Of a stretch of DNA of 64,000 bases, positions 59,077-64,000 are shown in pieces. The translations under genes were made by a program, and so were the position numbers. This stretch comes from Sordariomycetes sp. S80-01Y. Taxonomy: Eukaryota; Ascomycota; Sordariomycetes. Where the stretch lies: positions 1,116,001 to 1,180,000 of the forward strand of contig JAXQJY010000028.1 in NCBI GenBank assembly GCA_037042185.1. The letters run 5' to 3'. The first letter of the stretch is position 1. Every line of letters starts with the position of its first letter. Below the pieces are notes generated by a model, which saw only the letters and a list, made by a program, of their open reading frames with translations, was not told the DNA's origin and did no database searches.

Positions 59077-62000
59077 GCGCATCGTCAATCCTATTGAGGA
59101 AGTCAGGCTTGAGCTCGGGGGTTCGAGGACACCTCGGAGATGCTAGCATACAGGCAGGTGACCGACTTCGGACCCCTATCCTCACCCCAGGGTCGTCATT
59201 CCAGGATACGTTGAACTGCCGTCACAAATTCCGCGGAGCCTTTCAGCAATTAGTCAGAAGCCTTCCTACCTATCTCATACTTCAGTCATATTCCTCAGCA
59301 CAAGCTTTGCCTTTCCATGTGGTCTACGCAACATACTACCCTCGATGGGGATGGCTCCAACCCCTAAGCTTATAACCTCAGACAGCTATCGATAGGGCTG
59401 ACCCCCCTCTCGTGAACCACTCAGGCGGGTTCTGCGGGGGATGAGCGGACAAGCGAGCCGCATCTCTACCTGGGATCTGGAAGACCCCGAGCGGACTCCG
59501 CAGCTTCGAAACCCGCTCGGGGATTGCACGGATGCGCGCGCTCACCTCAGCAGGGGGGATCGCAGACAGCCCAAAAGCCGGTGCTTCCACACACAAGCTA
59601 TCGCGTGCCGGGGGGTCAGCAGACCAGTTAGAACCCTTCTCTCTGCTCTACACGACGGGCGCAAGAAGTCTGGGGAAGGGGTGCTGCCGGCGTTCGTGAT
59701 AGTTTCGCTGGCGCGAACCGTGGAAGTCACACGCGCGCGCTCGGCCTGTTCTCGCCTGGTCGACGGCTGTTCACTGGCCAGGTGAAGCCGTTACCTGGTG
59801 GTCGCATTTCCGAGGACTATGGTGCATGCTTCCAGAGTTCGAACTGCGACACATGGCTTTCTGATTCGCAAGGACCAGAAAGGCCGTGATGAGTGGCTTG
59901 AAGACGCTTTTCGCTTGCTTCCCGGGCAACGGAATAATTCCATATTCTTCACGCGCCTTAGAGAGAACAAGCTGTAAGTGTGACGTACTGAACGTCACGA
60001 GGCCTAGCCTGAGGGCGCATCTGTCAGTGTCAGTGGGTGGAGTAGCGCGTCGGCATTTCGTTTACCTCCGAACGGCGACTATAAGGAAATACGCGCGAAC
60101 AGCAGCCGCGCCCCGTCTGCTGGGACAGGCCGGTAGAGTCACCAGCCCACCATCACTCCCACGAGCGGAGGGGGGGAATGACAGAGGTTGGTCCGCGACA
60201 GCCGGATGACACAGGGACGCTCACGGACGCACGTCAAGTCCGGCTCTCCGGCGGGCCACGGTAGATTCGGCAGCAACTGGACCCCGGCTTCGGCACGCCC
60301 ACAGCGGGTGATTGTGGACCGCCTCACAGTCGAGGAAGCCGTGAAGTTATCGTGGCAGAAGCGGGATGGGAAGGGACGGAAGGCAGCTGATCAAGGGTCC
60401 GATTTGGAAGAGACGAGAGAATCGAATCCCGTTTCCTAGTCCAGCCGAGGCTGCTTGGCGGGACACCAGAAGCGGACATGAGAATTAGAGCTGTGGGTGA
60501 CGAGCTGCTGGTGGGTCGTCAGAAGCATCGCTGAGTTCACTTCACCGAGGCCGCTTCGGCGCCGGACATGATCGGGTTTATCAACCTGCGCTGACATCAA
60601 CACATTGCAGGCGTCGTCTCAACAACAAGAGAGGCAGCAGTGTTTTCTTCAGCCGCCGCACCGCAGCCCACCGCATCAATGCAATGGTACTGTAGCACAG
60701 CTGTCTTGATCCCATCAACATTGCCTAACTAGGCACCGGTGTTGGCGACATGTCCTTTGTGGCCCAACTCGCAGGGTCCACAAGTTGCCCTGGCGATCGA
60801 AGCGCTGCATTAAGCCGACGATGCTCGCCTCAACCCCAATTGCCCCTTTCCATCTTTGTGCCAGGTCGAATCAGGCTTCAATATCCAATATTACTTCCCA
60901 GCCTAATTCAATCCAATACGGAGAAGAGAGCAACAAAGAAGAAGAAGCAAATTGGAAATAGAAGTTCGCGAGCTACTGAAAACATGAGGCGTCGCCCGCA
61001 GCTCTGCGCCGCACGCACTGTAGTGGCTGCCCTGCCATTTGCCATGCTACCCACCAAAAGAAGCAACAATTCTAAATCTTCATCTCATCTCATCTCATCT
61101 CATCTCGTCCGCCCCCGAAAGGTGATTTCAAAATAGCCCGACAAGCGAAATGCAAATTCTCTCATCAATTTGCAATCATACTTCATCGGCATGCCGTGAC
61201 AGAATCCGCACCCGTAGCGGCCGCGGTCGCAGTGAAGGTCAGACTCCGACGCGAAATCCGTAGTGTGATTGGAAAGCACGCTGCTTACGTGGTCGGCCTC
61301 CGTATCTTAGTGCCATGAACAATGCGAAACCGAGCAGAGCAGCGGATTTGAGGCTTGCGGGCGGGATTGGTCGCACTGACTCATCATTCGTCGAGCTGGA
61401 TGGGTCAGCCCTACAGGCCTCTCAACATCCCTGCCAACCCTCTCCAGTGGAAGCAGCAGCAGGCCAGGCTCGGTCTCGCATTGGATCTCCTGGGACGATT
61501 CTCGCGGAGTGGTCGTTTCAAACCCAACGAGGCGGTGCTGTCCCTGACCTGGGGATTCGTCGATCCCCAGGTGTCCAGGGCTGCCCAGGGCCACGTAGCC
61601 ATTGGCAAATTGCAGCTCACCGCGTCGTGCTAAGCCGCGGAGGCCGTGTTGATGCGCAATCCCATTCTGTTGAGGTGCTGCCTGCATCTGGCACGGCCGT
61701 GTACGAAGCACACGTATGCCTTGGGGGCTACGAGGGGACGAATTGCAACATCGTGGCCGTGTCGACGCTACCGCTCATTGATCACCGCCAGGCAGACAAT
61801 GCCGGAATTCCACAGGGCGCAAAGGATGCAAGGCTCGCATTTCATTCCGCAACACCTAACATGCTTTGTCGAGAGCCGGACTTGCGGGCGGGCGGGAGAT
61901 AACGTGCTGGCGTTATGCCGTGCTGCGTGTAAGGGAAGGGTGGTGCGTGCATGTTGCTTTGAAATGGGCCTAACGGGCTCAGATTGGATTCAAAAGCAAT

Positions 62001-62855
62001 GCTGCAAGGGGCTTATCCTGGCCGACAGGCGGTGACTGAGCAGCGGACTTGATGGTTCGGTGGACATAATGCTAAAAGCCAGTGCAGTGAAAGGCGTGAT
62101 TGATTGAGTTGCACTCGCGGCTACGCGGTTCGACTCATCATGAGGATTGGAAATCGGGATTGGTGGATAGCGCAAAACTCTGTTGCTCGCAGGCTCTTCG
62201 CACAGCATTCGCAGGCGGTCGAAGAGCGAAGAAGCGACGAGGAGTCATCAAGGACTCCGAGGTGGGGCAGCCCGAGGACACCGTGCCCCGAGGTTCCTAA
62301 ACACCGAAAGTACCTGGGTCTGGGTGCGCGTCTGCGCCTGACGGCGTGTACCTTAACTCCAATTGACACCTGATCTCGGATTTAGTCAGCGGGTCCCCTG
62401 CGGACACCGGGCTCCTGTCTGGCAGAGGGTGTGGGAGATGAGCGACAGGGGTGTGCCTTTTGGGTGCGGCAGCCTGACAAACCCAGCATTCGGGGCCGTT
62501 GACAAAGTCCGCGGGCGGCGTGCTGCTGCGTCGGGGCTTAGAAACGCGAGGCATCGTGAGACGGGTTACAAAAGAATCTCGTCCCCCCCGTTGTCGGTTT
62601 CACTCCTCCAGCAGAATCATCACGATCACAAAGCACCACATCCATCTTGACCTCACTCCACCCATTCGAGTGTCCATTAACCATTAATAAGGACAGACAC
62701 ATCTGCTTGCCTGCCTGCCTGCAACCTTGATCACCCAATACCGCACCGGCCTGTCACCACTGTGCATCCCTGCCCGTCCCGGAACCGGCCTTGACTCACC
62801 AAGGTTCACCACCATTACTTCTCTACTACAAAACAATCTTGCTCCCACCGACAAG
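59077..62855. other. 3.8 kb gene-poor region
   Basis: The longest stretch without a supportable gene. It includes a 52-codon plus-strand frame at 59819-59977 with balanced, protein-like composition, overlapping a gtaagt donor at its end. It also has an inverted CRE-like pair TGACGT and ACGTCA around 59981-59997, a (CATCT)5 microsatellite at 61081-61105, and a short GCCT repeat near 62706-62720. Larger frames such as 61315-61902 look spurious. Its last part must be the promoter and leader of the acidic protein gene. Confidence 0.5.
61081..61105. repeat. (CATCT)5 microsatellite
   Basis: Five exact tandem copies of CATCT, in the gene-poor region. Confidence 0.9.
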
Positions 62856-63605
62856 ATGTCGTCTGCAACTACTGCTCAACGACCACAACACGTGTCTTTC
62901 GCCTCTCCCGCCGATCTTCGCCAATCCACCCTCAAGAAGAACATGTCGATCACGCAAACATACTACCTCGCCCACAAGGCTCGCGGCAAGCTCTCCCGCG
63001 AAGCCGCCCAGGCCGACCACGATCTTCGTCTGCTCGTCGGACACGCCAACCTCCTCGACACCCTGATGCTTGAGCTCGCCGATGCCGAGCGCGAGCAGGA
63101 GCGCTGGTTCAACCAGTCCGTCCGCCAGAGCACACCCGCAAAGGAGAGGCACGTCCAGTTCGCCGAGGCGCCCATCACCGAGGAGGATGAGGAGGAGGAC
63201 GAGGAGGATGATGTCTACGACAGCGACTCCAGCGACGACGACTTTGACGACGACGTCGCCATGACTCCCGCTCTTCCCACCGTCGCCGGCAAGCCCGGTG
63301 CCGCTGCTGCTCCCAAGGTCACAACCACCGTCGTCGAGGATGATGTGATGGAGGATGATCTCGAGGAGGACTACGCACAGCTCGAACTTGTCCGCACATC
63401 AAGCCACAGCAACACCTCGCCACCTGAGCTCGTCGATGAGTCTGACTCTTCGGAAGACGAGTCGATGCCACCCAGCCCGCCCAATGCTCTCCTCGAGTTC
63501 GACGAGAGCAGCAAGAAGGATGAGCAGTCATTATTCGAAGATGAGGAGTACTACGTCCGCGAGCGAACACCGCTCGGTGTCGCTTCCGCGATCTCGGTGT
63601 ACTAG
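62856..63605 (+). CDS. Conserved acidic fungal protein of unknown function
   Basis: Single exon, 249 aa from the ATG at 62856 (MSSATTAQRP...). Residues about 30-95 are a likely conserved helical region: MSITQTYYLAHKARGKL followed by SREAAQADHDLRLLVGHAN and LLDTLMLELADAEREQE, which looks like a helix-turn-helix coiled coil. The rest is strongly acidic and low in complexity, with runs of Glu/Asp (for example EEDEEEDEEDD) and Ser-Asp clusters resembling casein kinase 2 sites, then a short TPLGVASAISVY end. No membrane segment or signal peptide. I do not recognise a named family. An intracellular adaptor is possible, but that is a guess. Confidence 0.85.
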   Translation: MSSATTAQRPQHVSFASPADLRQSTLKKNMSITQTYYLAHKARGKLSREAAQADHDLRLLVGHANLLDTLMLELADAEREQERWFNQSVRQSTPAKERHVQFAEAPITEEDEEEDEEDDVYDSDSSDDDFDDDVAMTPALPTVAGKPGAAAAPKVTTTVVEDDVMEDDLEEDYAQLELVRTSSHSNTSPPELVDESDSSEDESMPPSPPNALLEFDESSKKDEQSLFEDEEYYVRERTPLGVASAISVY

Positions 63606-64000
63606 TTCCACACTCAAAAACTGGGAACAACCTCATGACTTCACGATCACGACTTCTCTTCAGCGGGCGATGGGACAGCACGGCGTTCACACTTTGATAC
63701 CACGGGCATTTACAAAAAGCGACATGATTTCGATTTACACATCTGTACAAACAAACACCACTCTGGGGCATGGAACATCGGATACAGGCATACATCACAT
63801 GGAGAAGGGATAATGGGCATGGGCTCGCCGCTCCCACTGAGCTGGTTGAGTGGCCTGCCAGTCTAGTAGATAGACGAGCAAAAAAACACTTTTGCAAATC
63901 CGCTTAGTTCCTTCATGGATTAACGGACCAAAAAAATTAAGGAAAATTTTTATTCATTACATCTTCATGATCCCATTCCTTGTGATTCTCGTGCCAAGGC
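63606..64000. other. 3' flank of the last gene
   Basis: 395 nt to the window edge. It holds the 3'UTR of the acidic protein gene and AT-rich sequence near 63930-63960. No gene seen. Confidence 0.5.

Noticed and set aside
59828-59850. GTTCGAAC sequence resembling a tRNA B box
   Set aside because: No A box at the right distance and no acceptor stem pairing on either strand.
61315-61902. 195-codon plus-strand frame in the gene-poor region
   Set aside because: Low-information composition, overlapped by similar frames on the other strand, no recognisable family.

Overview
This window is nuclear DNA of a filamentous ascomycete (Pezizomycotina, probably a sordariomycete). Genes are dense, on both strands and not in operons. 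Introns are short (mostly 47-60 nt) with gt(a/g)agt-like donors, ctaac/ctgac-like branch sites and cag/tag acceptors. Many proteins are recognisable fungal types (Zn2Cys6 regulator, STAND NLR, CWI MAPKK, TRK transporter). I support 28 protein genes. The first is cut by the left edge. I found no rRNA, tRNA, CRISPR array or intact transposon.

Layout. 1-4.8 kb: the C-terminal part of a VPS9-domain Rab GEF, convergent with a TRK potassium transporter. 6.7-11.5 kb: SSL2/XPB helicase, a CHY zinc-finger protein and proteasome alpha-4 (PRE6). 11.5-22.4 kb is an accessory-looking, gene-poor stretch. It holds a STAND/NLR-type protein, a secreted lysozyme-like protein convergent with it, and an O-methyltransferase, with 2-3 kb spacers. 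22.4-31.6 kb: MKK1-type MAPKK, PUS7, a small ABM-fold protein, an SRA/YDG-domain protein, a Par14-like parvulin and ribosomal protein eS12. 32.2-48 kb: uS8, GT90/CAP10, PAF1, RER1, enoyl-CoA hydratase, a RING-ZZ-SH3 protein, a mitochondrial cysteine synthase-like enzyme, an unknown mitochondrial protein and bL19m. 48.6-59.1 kb: alpha-actinin, D-2-hydroxyglutarate dehydrogenase, a Zn2Cys6 regulator and DBP8. 59.1-62.8 kb is a 3.8 kb gene-poor stretch before a conserved acidic protein of unknown function.

Genes that share roles sit head to head. eS12 and uS8 (both 40S proteins) share a 615-bp spacer. bL19m and an unknown presequence-bearing protein share about 200 bp. Several genes have extreme exon structures: a 7-nt internal microexon in PRE6, a 5-nt first exon in the CHY gene, and a first coding exon of eS12 that is only the ATG.

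All exon joins were worked out by reading frame, splice consensus and family sequence, without transcripts or database searches. The points I think most deserve follow-up are the SRA-domain protein with an apparently altered base pocket, the NLR/lysozyme-like pair, the PRE6 microexon and the structured intron of the uS8 gene.
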